Shown: piece after piece, positions 1-7,046 of the stretch
Position numbering within the stretch: position 1 is the stretch's first letter
How the letters are laid out: each line of letters opens with the position of its first letter
NCBI GenBank assembly: GCA_004213235.1
Contig: SHAI01000033.1
Location: 1 to 14,362, forward strand
Origin: Parvularculaceae bacterium
GTDB taxonomy: Bacteria; Pseudomonadota; Alphaproteobacteria; Caulobacterales; Parvularculaceae
Length of the DNA stretch: 14,362 nt
Direction of reading: 5' to 3'
Program-made: the position numbers and the translations under genes
The notes under the pieces: model-generated
The model's input: only the letters and a program-made list of their open reading frames with translations
Database searches by the model: none
Told to the model about the DNA's origin: nothing

Positions 1-482
1 ACCGTGATATGTGACGCATTGACCGACTGGTCGGCAGCCCGGTCCAGTGAAGACAGAATGTCAATGGATTCTGACCCCTGAAGAAGATTCAGACCATTGA
101 ACTGCGCGGAATCAACGATAGAAGTGATCTGGTCGCGAAGACGGGAGATGTCCGTTTGGATTTTCGAACGGTCAACATTATCTTCCTGAGCGGAGACGAT
201 GGAACCTTTGATATCCTGCAAAAGTTCGTTGATCTGCTCCGAAGCACCACGGGCAACAGCAACCGTGGACGAACCAAGTGCAAGCGACGAACCAATAGCC
301 TCAAAGCCTTTCACGTCGGAGTTCATGACCGACGAGATAGCATAAACAGCTGCGTTATCGCGCGCATTTGCGACAGACTTACCCGTTGAAATCTGGGATT
401 GTACGCTTTCCAGATTTTGATTGATGCCACGCAATGTTGAAAGCGCAACCATTGACGCGTTATTCGTGAGAAGACTTACCAT
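1..482 (-). CDS. fliC: Flagellin, N-terminal part (gene runs off the left edge)
   Basis: Flagellin is the filament subunit exported by the flagellar type III system. Translating the minus strand from the ATG at 482-480 gives 160 codons that stay open to the window edge, so the C-terminal D0/D1 part is missing. The product begins MVSLLTNNASMVALSTLRGI and carries the hallmarks of the flagellin N-terminal D0/D1 coiled-coil: an ISTGKSVANARDNAA segment near residues 30-45, a VARGASEQINELLQDIK segment near 75-91, and a SAQFNGLNLL motif near 130-140. Upstream, AAGGAA lies about 10 bases before the ATG, an acceptable if distant ribosome binding site. It lies downstream of flgJ and flgN on the same strand, separated by 234 bp with hairpins, so it probably has its own promoter. 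flaF and flbT, often next to alphaproteobacterial flagellin genes, are not visible here. Confidence 0.95.
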   Translation of the reverse strand, partial: MVSLLTNNASMVALSTLRGINQNLESVQSQISTGKSVANARDNAAVYAISSVMNSDVKGFEAIGSSLALGSSTVAVARGASEQINELLQDIKGSIVSAQEDNVDRSKIQTDISRLRDQITSIVDSAQFNGLNLLQGSESIDILSSLDRAADQSVNASHIT

Positions 483-552
483 CTCTACTCTATTCCTTAT
501 TATTCACGGCTTCCGATTAAATGCCGTCCCCTGAACAACCAGGGTTGGACAA

Positions 553-568
553 CCGTTATTTTTAACGG
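553..568 (-). repeat. Small inverted repeat in flagellin leader
   Basis: CCGTTA (553-558) and TAACGG (563-568) form a perfect 6-bp stem around a 4-base loop, about 70-85 bases upstream of the flagellin start. On the mRNA strand the loop would be four A residues. It could be a leader hairpin; no function can be read from the sequence. Confidence 0.4.
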
Positions 569-604
569 CTTTGATGCGCTTCGCGCGAACGGGAACCTTA
601 CTGA

Positions 605-638
605 CTTCACCGGTCAACATTCGATTGACGAGGTGAAG
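605..638 (-). promoter_or_regulatory. Long inverted repeat / hairpin upstream of flagellin
   Basis: Two nested stems are visible. On the plus strand CTTCACC (605-611) pairs with GGTGAAG (632-638), and inside it GTCAA (613-617) pairs with TTGAC (625-629) around a 7-base loop. Only a 1-base against 2-base bulge separates the stems, giving 12 base pairs. No T-run follows it on the minus strand, so it is not a classical terminator. Its position 123-156 bases upstream of the flagellin ATG fits a 5' leader element or a protein-binding site. In Caulobacter, FlbT acts on the flagellin mRNA leader; a similar role here is only inferred. Confidence 0.5.
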
Positions 639-639
639 C

Positions 640-666
640 TAACCGGCAATGAATAATTGGCCGTTA
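640..666 (-). promoter_or_regulatory. Weak sigma-28-like promoter candidate for flagellin
   Basis: On the minus strand, TAACGGCC (666-659) and GCCGGTTA (647-640) are separated by 11 bases. Compared with the enteric FliA consensus (TAAAGTTT, 11 bases, GCCGATAA), the -10 part matches 6 of 8 bases and the -35 part 4 of 8. Transcription would start close to position 633, inside the outer stem of the 605-638 hairpin, which argues for caution. This is a candidate only. Confidence 0.2.
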
Positions 667-716
667 ACTGACGAAAATAAAAATGGTTATTTATCCGTAA
701 ACAAATTTAAAATAAT

Positions 717-1079
717 TTAAGCAAATTTGCCGCGTGATCCCGACGCCTGTTCCAATTGAGGACGTCCGCCGGCGGCATCATAAACACCAACCTCAGAACC
801 CTTGCTATATATCTCCGCAATTCGCGCCTGCGCCTGGGTTAAACCAGCTTGCGCGCCAGCGATGATCTTTTCATTTTCAGATAGTGCGACCTGTAGCCTG
901 TCAATCAGCCCACGCGGCGCATCCCACTCACCCTGATCTGCGGAAATTTTTTCAAGCGTATCGCACAAGTCCGACTTACGTGCCGTAAAATCGCCCACGC
1001 TTTCAAAATCACCATCCAAGAGAGCGGCCTTTTCATCGGCCAATACGTCAACAAGAGACTCTATAATATCAACAACCAT
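717..1079 (-). CDS. flgN: FlgN-like flagellar export chaperone
   Basis: This 120-residue, mostly helical protein resembles the FlgN family, cytosolic chaperones that keep hook-filament junction proteins (FlgK, FlgL) export-competent. The N-terminal half has the typical pattern of a long helix with an ADEKAALLDGDF segment near residues 14-25 followed by a short helix containing RKSDL near 34-38. The C-terminal half has a second long helix (about 60-95) and a YDAAGG motif near 99-104, as in other FlgN proteins. The start codon at 1079 follows a GAGGAA ribosome binding site overlapping the end of flgJ; only 5 bp separate the genes, so they are very likely co-transcribed and co-translated. The family is divergent, so the assignment rests on size, helix pattern, motif and context rather than invariant residues. 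Confidence 0.72.
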   Translation of the reverse strand: MVVDIIESLVDVLADEKAALLDGDFESVGDFTARKSDLCDTLEKISADQGEWDAPRGLIDRLQVALSENEKIIAGAQAGLTQAQARIAEIYSKGSEVGVYDAAGGRPQLEQASGSRGKFA

Positions 1080-1084
1080 TGGCT

Positions 1085-1408
1085 TTATTCCTCATCAACC
1101 TTCTGTCGTGATTTTAATTGTTCGTATACCTTGTCGGCAAATCCGAAATCGGACTTCGCCGCCATCTGCTGCGACATCTCTGTCATCAGAATCTGCGAGA
1201 ACGCTTTTGCTTCAGGGCCAAAGGCTTTCTCCAGCCCGGCGTGCTTGAACATTTGCGACACGAACACTGCTTCAAATTCTTCCGCCACCTGACGCATCGC
1301 TGCGTCGCTGCGTTTTTCGGCCGCGACTTTTTCGGCATTTTTTGCCGAACTGGTTTCATGTACCGAAAGGCTTAATGCCGGCGGTATATTTGATGGCATG
1401 ATCTTCAT
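1085..1408 (-). CDS. flgJ: Rod-binding protein, FlgJ N-terminal type (CheL-like)
   Basis: This 107-residue protein corresponds to the rod-binding domain of FlgJ alone, without the muramidase domain found in enteric FlgJ; the single-domain form (called CheL in Caulobacter) is normal in alphaproteobacteria. FlgJ assists rod assembly through the periplasm. The domain core is seen at residues 40-98: AEEFEAVFVSQMFKHA, then a LMTEMSQQMAAK helix, then FGFADKVYEQL. The first ATG (1408) is used here; a second in-frame ATG at 1399 cannot be excluded because neither has a strong ribosome binding site. It heads a short minus-strand unit with flgN and diverges from fliK, with an 88-bp gap between the two starts. 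Confidence 0.88.
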   Translation of the reverse strand: MKIMPSNIPPALSLSVHETSSAKNAEKVAAEKRSDAAMRQVAEEFEAVFVSQMFKHAGLEKAFGPEAKAFSQILMTEMSQQMAAKSDFGFADKVYEQLKSRQKVDEE

Positions 1409-1496
1409 CTTACAGGCAGCTTATTTTCGATTTCCGTAACGTGAAAGTAATTGTTTTGTATAAAATGAAGATTGTGGGTTGGTTAACAGGTGGAAA
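1409..1496. promoter_or_regulatory. Divergent intergenic region between flgJ and fliK
   Basis: These 88 bases separate the divergent starts of flgJ and fliK and must hold promoters for both or for one. A TATAAA box occurs at 1459-1464 on the plus strand without a convincing -35 box at normal spacing. A degenerate CtrA-like arrangement (TTGT, 7 bases, TTAAC at 1472-1487) overlaps the fliK ribosome binding site; its left half matches poorly. Nothing here is firm. Confidence 0.3.
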
Positions 1497-2837
1497 ATGA
1501 ATATCGCACTTTTGAATGAAGCTGGCTTGGGCAGCGTCGGCGGCGACGTCAAATCCGGACAAACCGCCTTAGGCGGGACGACAGGTGAATTTGAATTCAC
1601 CCTATCGGAGACCGCAGGTACGGCGCAAGCAGCACAACCGGCCGGTGATGGCCTGCAAACAGCGAACGCAGATTTATCGAACCAGGCCTTTGGTGCAAAG
1701 ATCAATGACAGGGCCGGTCAGCGTTTGAACCCGTTTTTATTTGGCGGCCCAGAAGACAACTTAGGCGAAGCGGACATTATCACCGGTGGACATGGAGAAA
1801 TTGATCTCGCAACGAGCTTGGCCAGCACGGCAGATGATGCGGCTGCGGTTTTTAATAGTTTCAAAAACAAACTTTTTTTGATGGATGAGCAGGGTCTGGA
1901 AATAAACGACTCGATGAGTGAACTCGTCGGGTTCGGATTTGCGCCATCACAACAAACCGCGCAGCTCGACCCGGTACTGACCGCAGAAACCAATTTGGCA
2001 CCCGCAAGCAACCCGGATGGCAAAGACATTATGGCCTCCACCTTAATGGCGGGCGATGCAATGAACCTGACAAAACGCGTCGGCAGCGCATTACCCAATG
2101 GTATGCTGAGTGCTGAGGAGATTGCCGATGCTGAACAGATCCAGCTTGAACTCGCCGCAACAGATGCGGAAAGCGCCAATACAAATGCGGCGCGCGGCGC
2201 GCAAAGTGGGCAAATCCCAATAAATTCGCTGGAAATTGCATCATCACCCGCGAGTTTTCTGCTTCAGCCGACCATGGAAACATTCCTGTCAGATCAAGCT
2301 GGAACATTTCAGCTTTCCGATATGACATTTACCGCGCCGCAAACTGACAAAGAGTTCCTCGGTGCTCTGACGACGGCACGTCAAGATGCAACCTCTTCAT
2401 CGGGCTCTCTTTTACAATTAGCGCAGAACACCGCCTCCCAGATTAGCGGTGCCATTCAAACCAATGTCAATCGCGACGAAGTCAGTATACAATTGGACCC
2501 GCCGGAACTTGGCGTTTTACAAATTCGCTTTCAGTTCGGCGAGGGCGGGCAGCTTCTGGCCCAATTGAATGCGGATCAGGACGCGACACGCCAATTGCTG
2601 AAAGACCATGAGGCAGAATTGCGCAATGCGTTGGCCAATGCCGGCTTTACCGACGTGGACCTTCAGTATTCCGATCAGCAAGACGGTTCTGCTAACCAGG
2701 AACGCCCATTTTCGTTTGCTTTAGATCCGAATGGTCTGGCGGATCCAAATTACGATACGCCCGATGCGGCTTTCCGAAATAATGGCGATCAACGCCCGAT
2801 TTATAGACTTTCAGACAGAGTAGATATCCGAGTTTGA
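1497..2837 (+). CDS. fliK: Flagellar hook-length control protein FliK
   Basis: FliK is the secreted molecular ruler that sets hook length and triggers the export switch from hook to filament substrates. The 446-residue product has a long low-complexity N-terminal region rich in A, S, T, Q and N, as expected for the ruler part, and a conserved C-terminal Flg_hook domain at about residues 326-395. There the LDPPELGVLQIRFQF motif, a stretch of short strands and the LRNALANAGFTDVDLQ segment are characteristic. The ATG at 1497 is chosen because AGGTGG sits at 1488-1493 just in front of it and the product starts cleanly; an in-frame TTG at 1479 has no such support. flgD follows after 18 bp, so the two are co-transcribed, consistent with their joint role in hook assembly. 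Confidence 0.9.
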   Translation: MNIALLNEAGLGSVGGDVKSGQTALGGTTGEFEFTLSETAGTAQAAQPAGDGLQTANADLSNQAFGAKINDRAGQRLNPFLFGGPEDNLGEADIITGGHGEIDLATSLASTADDAAAVFNSFKNKLFLMDEQGLEINDSMSELVGFGFAPSQQTAQLDPVLTAETNLAPASNPDGKDIMASTLMAGDAMNLTKRVGSALPNGMLSAEEIADAEQIQLELAATDAESANTNAARGAQSGQIPINSLEIASSPASFLLQPTMETFLSDQAGTFQLSDMTFTAPQTDKEFLGALTTARQDATSSSGSLLQLAQNTASQISGAIQTNVNRDEVSIQLDPPELGVLQIRFQFGEGGQLLAQLNADQDATRQLLKDHEAELRNALANAGFTDVDLQYSDQQDGSANQERPFSFALDPNGLADPNYDTPDAAFRNNGDQRPIYRLSDRVDIRV

Positions 2838-2855
2838 GCAAAAGGGACACACGTT

Positions 2856-3527
2856 ATGGACTTTTCAAACGTGACATCGCAGGTAACAAATGGTGTTGCT
2901 GCACGCCCGGAGGCATCCGAACCCGATTCGGCATCGCTCCTGGCGACAGACTTCAGTAACTTCCTCAATCTGCTTACCGCACAATTGCGCGCACAGGACC
3001 CATTAAGCCCGGTTGACTCAACACAGTTCGTTGAGCAGCTGGCGAGCTTTTCCACCGTGGAACAGCAAATCAACACCAATACAAAATTGGATCAGATAGC
3101 CTCCCAACTTGGCGGTGGAGAATTAGACACACTGGCCCAATGGATCGGTAAAGGCGTGGAAACACGGGCTGAAAATGTAAATTATCGCGGGGGCGAGGTA
3201 TCCTTCCGCGCGCCCGATGCCGACAAATATGACAGCGTGACGGCAACGGTGACCAACGCTCAAGGCGAAGAAGTTCACTCCTTCAGCCTAGATAAGACAG
3301 CCGACACTCACAGCTGGGACGGGACTAGATCCGACGGCACACGGGCATTAAACGGTGCCTATACGATAGAATTACGTTATGAAGGCGGCGGGCGCGCAAC
3401 ACGGACCGAACCAGCATCTCAGTTTGATACGGTTCGCGAAGTACGGCTCACCGATGATGGGTGGCGTTTGTTTTTAGGCAATGATCGTTCGATCGATCTG
3501 GACGAAGTAACCGCAATTGTGTCCTGA
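2856..3527 (+). CDS. flgD: Flagellar hook-capping protein FlgD
   Basis: FlgD forms the scaffold cap at the tip of the growing hook and is needed for polymerisation of FlgE. The 223-residue product has the conserved N-terminal cap signature at about residues 32-72: FLNLLTAQLRAQDPLSPVD followed by TQFVEQLASFSTVEQQ. The rest fits the FlgD beta-rich body, including an SWDGTRSDGTRALNGAYT stretch near 154-171 (the FlgD Ig-like region). AAGGGA at 2842-2847 is a reasonable ribosome binding site. It is the last gene of the fliK-flgD unit and is followed within 60 bases by a strong terminator. The hook gene flgE, often the next gene in other species, is not here. Confidence 0.95.
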   Translation: MDFSNVTSQVTNGVAARPEASEPDSASLLATDFSNFLNLLTAQLRAQDPLSPVDSTQFVEQLASFSTVEQQINTNTKLDQIASQLGGGELDTLAQWIGKGVETRAENVNYRGGEVSFRAPDADKYDSVTATVTNAQGEEVHSFSLDKTADTHSWDGTRSDGTRALNGAYTIELRYEGGGRATRTEPASQFDTVREVRLTDDGWRLFLGNDRSIDLDEVTAIVS

Positions 3528-3551
3528 AAGCCCAGCAAGAGAGAATAAAAT

Positions 3552-3584
3552 GGCCGCCCCGATCAAACGGGAGCGGCCTTTTTT
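3552..3584 (+). terminator. Rho-independent terminator after flgD
   Basis: GGCCGC (3552-3557) plus CCCG (3558-3561) pair with CGGG (3568-3571) plus GCGGCC (3573-3578), with a single unpaired A at 3572 and a 6-base loop. A run of six T follows at 3579-3584. It begins 24 bases after the flgD stop. On the opposite strand the same stem is followed by ATTTTATT, so it may also stop the convergent minus-strand cluster. Confidence 0.92.
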
Positions 3585-3722
3585 ATATTGCAGGATTGAC
3601 AGTCCCTAGTGGCAATCACGCTAGGCATTCTTCAAAGGAAAAGTGTCAGTGAGACGCGTCCGTCCCAAGGGGAACGTCAGTTTCAGCAATGATGGGTTTC
3701 ACTTCTTTTGCTACCAGGCCGT
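3585..3722. other. Convergent intergenic spacer
   Basis: This stretch lies between the flgD terminator and the stop of the second FliL-family gene. No gene is supported. A modest imperfect inverted repeat occurs at 3605-3625 (CCTA with TAGG, and GTG with CAC, around a 5-base loop) without a T-run on either strand. Confidence 0.5.
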
Positions 3723-4292
3723 TTATACATCCTGACGCATGATATCCAGGATGAGAACATCACGAATTTCACCTCCGGAAACATCTTGAACTGCGTTAAG
3801 CAGGTCCATCCGTACCAGTTGCAAATTACGTCGGTTCGTTAATCGACCATTAAAACGCCCTTCATTGGCCAAATCGAGAAGCTCCTCCATCAGCACGTCC
3901 CGAAGTTTTGGTTCACGCACATAAAAAGCTTCTGCAGCTGATTCGTCCATTTCAAGATTGAGATCTAGCAGAACGACTGATTTCAAGCCGTCATCGTTAA
4001 TGACCGGCACAATAAACTGTCGCGAGAATTTATAATAGTTGACATTAACGTCCATCTCGACGTCATCATAATCATCTGATTTCGACTTGCTTTTTTTCTT
4101 TGCAGTCTCTTTTTCATCCCCTTGAGCGTCAGCCTTATCTTCAGTGGTCTGATCCTCACCGTCGTCCGCGTAGCCAGCATCGTCCTGACTTTCAACGCCG
4201 CCTTTGCCCATCTGTTGTTTGGCAAAAAAACCACCAGCCCCTCCGCCGGCAAGGGCTACAACAAATATTATAATGACCACGAGAATCGGCAT
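3723..4292 (-). CDS. Second FliL-family flagellar basal-body protein
   Basis: FliL proteins are single-pass inner-membrane proteins that surround or support the stator. This 189-residue protein starts almost directly with a membrane helix (residues 2-22, then a glycine-rich GGGAGG turn). A strongly acidic linker (about 30-62) and a lysine-serine stretch (KKKSKSKS, 65-72) follow. The C-terminal half fits the FliL periplasmic domain: a YYKFSRQFIVPV strand, VVLLDLNLEM, then EPKLRDVLMEELLDLA near 128-143 and a final VLILDIMRQDV. An in-frame TAA lies 18 bases upstream of the ATG, so there is no longer N-terminus. It lies 15 bp after flgH and is the last gene of the cluster. A second, more standard fliL lies at 11271-11819; the two differ clearly in sequence, so this is an old paralog rather than a recent duplication. 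Confidence 0.85.
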   Translation of the reverse strand: MPILVVIIIFVVALAGGGAGGFFAKQQMGKGGVESQDDAGYADDGEDQTTEDKADAQGDEKETAKKKSKSKSDDYDDVEMDVNVNYYKFSRQFIVPVINDDGLKSVVLLDLNLEMDESAAEAFYVREPKLRDVLMEELLDLANEGRFNGRLTNRRNLQLVRMDLLNAVQDVSGGEIRDVLILDIMRQDV

Positions 4293-4307
4293 GTCCGTGT
4301 TCCAACC

Positions 4308-5063
4308 TTAGAATGGCGATATGATATCGACAATTTGGGAGCCATATCGTGGCTGCTGAAGATCCATTAATTGCCCACGCCCTCCATAGGAGACCCGCGC
4401 GCTGGCAATTTTGTCATATGTAATCAGATTTTGCCGACTGATGTCTTCGGGCCGAATAACGCCCGCCACCTGAAGGTCGCGAAGCTCATTGTTCACACGA
4501 ACCTCCTGATCACCAAAAATAACCAGATGTCCGTTTGGCAATACACGCTGTACCGTCGCGGCCAGTCGCAGGGTAATGCGCTCTTCACGCTGCGTCCGGC
4601 CATCGCCGACAGTCGTGGATGTCGACGACGCATCCAAAGCTGGAGACAGCCCGCTTGTTCCAGGCAGCGCCGTTGCCGCCAAGGCCTGCACACCAAACAA
4701 TGCCGGTACGGAAAGATTTTCTTCACCTGTCTTGGTGCGATTAGTTCTATTACGGATTTCCGCGTTTTCATTAATCTCAATGACAACGGTCAAGATATCC
4801 CCTTTGGTCCGCGCGCGGCGATCACCGAAGAGCGATTGTGGGCCAGAGCGCCAGAGCGACCCCTGCCCGGCCTCTTCCACTGGCGGAGCATAATCCTCCG
4901 ACATTGCCTCGGCTGGAGATGCTAATTGACCGCGTGGCACAATTTCCCGTGGCGCGCCCGGTGCCGTCATTGAAGGACCTTTTGTAAGATGGTCCAACCT
5001 GGTTGAACACGCCCCGAACACCAGCCCGACACACGCCAAAAGGAGAAGCTTTCCCGCCTTCAT
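4308..5063 (-). CDS. flgH: Flagellar L-ring lipoprotein FlgH
   Basis: FlgH forms the L-ring bushing around the rod in the outer membrane. The 251-residue product has a lipoprotein signal: hydrophobic stretch 5-17 and a lipobox ending at Cys19 (VFGAC). Family landmarks follow: SLWRSGPQSLFGDRRA near 69-84, the GDILTVVIEINENAE segment near 88-102, and the C-terminal strands NGHLVIFGDQEVRVNNE, VAGVIRPEDI and GGRGQL. The ending IVDIISPF is typical for FlgH. Its ATG overlaps the flgA stop by 4 bp (ATGA), implying translational coupling within the flgF-flgG-flgA-flgH set. Confidence 0.96.
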   Translation of the reverse strand: MKAGKLLLLACVGLVFGACSTRLDHLTKGPSMTAPGAPREIVPRGQLASPAEAMSEDYAPPVEEAGQGSLWRSGPQSLFGDRRARTKGDILTVVIEINENAEIRNRTNRTKTGEENLSVPALFGVQALAATALPGTSGLSPALDASSTSTTVGDGRTQREERITLRLAATVQRVLPNGHLVIFGDQEVRVNNELRDLQVAGVIRPEDISRQNLITYDKIASARVSYGGRGQLMDLQQPRYGSQIVDIISPF

Positions 5064-5479
5064 CGCACAACCCTCACGCTGTTTCCGCCATTTACAGTCG
5101 CAGTAATTGTGGTGCGCGACCCGAGATTCATGACACGAATGATATCTCCATTCGCCCCCTCCTGGAGAGCACGCCCCTCAGAACGGATTACCAATGGGCC
5201 GCTGCGAAACTCCATCGCGACAATAGCATTACGTTTCACCAGTATCGGCGCTCGCAGCATACCAGCAAAAACAGGAGCGCCTTTGTAAAGGCTGCGACGG
5301 GTTTCCAAACCAATCAAACTTTCCGCGGCGACGATTTCCTCATCCGCGTTTATGAGATCGCCTTCCAATAGAATTTCGCCAGCCGAAATATTGCGGGCTG
5401 CAAACATCTCAGCTGCAGATACGAACCCTGGTGTAAGCAGCAACAAAAATGTTATGAGCAATTGGGATAATTTGGTCAT
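5060..5479 (-). CDS. flgA: P-ring assembly chaperone FlgA (short form)
   Basis: FlgA is a periplasmic chaperone for assembly of the FlgI P-ring. The chosen start at 5479 gives a 139-residue precursor with a Sec signal peptide (hydrophobic core LLITFLLLLTPGF, cleavage after VSA near residue 22). AGGTG is placed 4-5 bases upstream of this ATG. A longer reading from 5512 would overlap the end of flgG and bury the signal peptide, so it is rejected. The mature part fits the SAF-type domain of FlgA: ARNISAGEILLEGDLI, then LIGLETRRSLYKGAPV, LVKRNAIVAMEF, and the final IIRVMNLGSRTTITATV segment. It lacks the extra N-terminal domain of enteric FlgA (about 219 residues), which is common in alphaproteobacteria. 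It sits between flgG (7-bp gap) and flgH (4-bp overlap). Confidence 0.92.
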   Translation of the reverse strand: MTKLSQLLITFLLLLTPGFVSAAEMFAARNISAGEILLEGDLINADEEIVAAESLIGLETRRSLYKGAPVFAGMLRAPILVKRNAIVAMEFRSGPLVIRSEGRALQEGANGDIIRVMNLGSRTTITATVNGGNSVRVVR

Positions 5480-5486
5480 ATAACAC

Positions 5487-6272
5487 CTATCGAATTTGAA
5501 CCGCAGAACCAAACATCTGGTCGACAGCGGAAATTACTTTCGAATTTAATTCATATCCGCGCTGCGCCTCGATCAAATCTGCAATCTGCGCAACGACATC
5601 GACGGCGGATTCCTCCAGGAACCCTTGCCGCAATGTTCCTCGACCTTCTTCACCGGCATTGCCGAGCAGCGGTGTTCCGGATGCGGCGGTTTCACGAAAA
5701 AGATTGCCACCGAGAGCTTCCAGGCCTTTTTTATTTGTAAAGGTTGCGAGTGTGATTGTCCCGATTTGCTGGCCTTCCGGCTGCCCTTCGAAAAATGCAA
5801 ACACCTCCCCGTTTGAATTTATCGCGACACTTCGGGCGTCTTGCGGGATGGTGATCTGATCAGCCAGTTGATACCCTTCGGAATTTACAACAACACCCTC
5901 CGAAGAACGTTTCAATGCCCCATCGCGACTAAAGGCAAGATCTCCATTTGGAAGGGTAAATTGTAAAAAGCCCTCTCCCTCAATCGCGACATCAAGATCG
6001 CCTTGAGATTCGCGCAAAGCGCCCTGTTGGAATTCTGCGGAAACCGCTGCGGAACGAACGCCGAGCCCCATCTGAATGCCGGTGGGCAAAACTGTACCTG
6101 ATACAGATGATATAGCGCCGGGTTGGCGGATCTGCTGATAATGTAGATCCGCAAATTCAGCGCGCCTTGGCGCGTATGCATTTGTATTCATATTGGCAAG
6201 GTTATTTGAAATAACCTCCACCCGCGTTTGTTGAGCTTCCATGCCGGTTGCAGCAATTCTTAGCGCGCGCAT
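5487..6272 (-). CDS. flgG: Flagellar distal rod protein FlgG
   Basis: FlgG forms the distal rod that crosses the periplasm. The 261-residue length is close to the family norm. The N-terminal rod signature is complete: MRALRIAATGMEAQQTRVEV then ISNNLANMNTNAYAPRRAEF (residues 1-40). The GALRESQGDLDVAIEGEGFL segment near 84-103 is the usual domain junction, and the C-terminal helix contains GFLEESAVDVV, LIEAQRGYELNSK and VDQMF. AAGGAG lies 8 bases before the ATG. flgF is 51 bp upstream and flgA follows after 7 bp. Confidence 0.97.
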   Translation of the reverse strand: MRALRIAATGMEAQQTRVEVISNNLANMNTNAYAPRRAEFADLHYQQIRQPGAISSVSGTVLPTGIQMGLGVRSAAVSAEFQQGALRESQGDLDVAIEGEGFLQFTLPNGDLAFSRDGALKRSSEGVVVNSEGYQLADQITIPQDARSVAINSNGEVFAFFEGQPEGQQIGTITLATFTNKKGLEALGGNLFRETAASGTPLLGNAGEEGRGTLRQGFLEESAVDVVAQIADLIEAQRGYELNSKVISAVDQMFGSAVQIR

Positions 6273-6323
6273 AGTTTGTGCTCCTTTACGTCTCTATTTA
6301 AACCAATGGGATAATTCCAGAAA

Positions 6324-7046
6324 TTACCCACTATGCTGACTTAACTGATCTATCATCGAACGAAGACGGTCGCGCTCTTGATCAAGGAACGATTTCCCGG
6401 CCTCATAGGCCCGCTGCACCTCAATCAGACGAACAAACTCGCCCATGGCGTTCACATTCGATTCTTCAAGCGTTCCCTGCGAGATTCTAACGTCCTGAGC
6501 CTCAACAAATCCATCTTCAGCTTTAAAAAGCTGATCGCCTTCTCGGGTGAGTGAGTTCGCCGGCGCTGTTGAAATGCCAATCACTCCAACGAGCTGCCCG
6601 TCAGCTGAAATCTGACCATCGGTATCAACTGAGATATTCGCAGTACCGGGAGGAATGGTAATCGGGGCGCTGCCACGATCGAGAACGCGGCGCCCTTCGG
6701 CATCAACAATCTCGCCGTTTGCATTCAACGAAAATGCCCCGCTCCGGGTTAAACGAGGCTCATCGCCGGATTCGATCATGAAAAACCCGTCACCCTCAAT
6801 TGACAGATCGAGGGGTGCCCCTGTCGCGATTAGAGCGCCCTGGCTGAGATCCACAACCCGGGCATCAGCCTTGGTCATGGACATACTATCACCCGTACTG
6901 AGCGCCTTCACATATTCGCTAAAGACATGGGATTCAGCACGATAACCTGCCGTATTGGCGTTAGCGATGTTATTCGCAATCGTCTGAAGCTCTTTAGTCA
7001 GTCCTTTTTGCCGCGACAACGCCGCGGAGATCATATTATCGGCCAT
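6324..7046 (-). CDS. flgF: Flagellar proximal rod protein FlgF
   Basis: FlgF is one of the proximal rod proteins. The 240-residue product carries the rod/hook N-terminal motif (LQTIANNIANANTAGYRAES, residues 21-40), the DLSIEGDGFFMI junction motif near 80-91, a GAFSLNANGEIVDAEGR segment, and the C-terminal helix with GTLEESNVNAMGEFVRLIEV. Compared with FlgG next door it is shorter and has the FlgF-type start MADNMISAALSRQKGL. GGGAGG lies 6 bases upstream of the ATG, and the first 11 bases overlap the 3' end of the 718-residue gene in another frame, so the two are translationally coupled. Confidence 0.94.
   Translation of the reverse strand: MADNMISAALSRQKGLTKELQTIANNIANANTAGYRAESHVFSEYVKALSTGDSMSMTKADARVVDLSQGALIATGAPLDLSIEGDGFFMIESGDEPRLTRSGAFSLNANGEIVDAEGRRVLDRGSAPITIPPGTANISVDTDGQISADGQLVGVIGISTAPANSLTREGDQLFKAEDGFVEAQDVRISQGTLEESNVNAMGEFVRLIEVQRAYEAGKSFLDQERDRLRSMIDQLSQHSG

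Larger units (their letters stand above)
483..716 (-). other. Non-coding flagellin upstream region
   Basis: This 234-bp stretch lies between the 3' end of flgN and the start of the flagellin gene. I see no credible gene in it. It holds a long inverted repeat at 605-638, a smaller one at 553-568, a perfect 10-bp palindrome TTCGCGCGAA at 580-589, and an AT-rich segment next to the flgN stop. It most likely contains the flagellin promoter and a structured 5' leader. Confidence 0.6.

Noticed and set aside
1479..1496. TTG start of fliK at 1479
   Set aside because: No ribosome binding site; AGGTGG lies directly before the ATG at 1497.
3646..3723. Short open stretch on the minus strand after the second FliL gene, reading NGLVAKEVKPIIAETDVPLG and ending TDASH
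   Set aside because: It looks protein-like but has no ATG and no ribosome binding site, and is in a different frame from the complete FliL gene. Only a GTG giving 18 residues would be available. Probably chance.
4371..4925. 184-codon open frame on the plus strand
   Set aside because: Antisense shadow of flgH, which is certain from its family motifs and lipobox.
5480..5512. Upstream start for flgA at 5512
   Set aside because: It overlaps flgG and places 11 polar residues before the signal peptide; the ATG at 5479 has its own AGGTG site.
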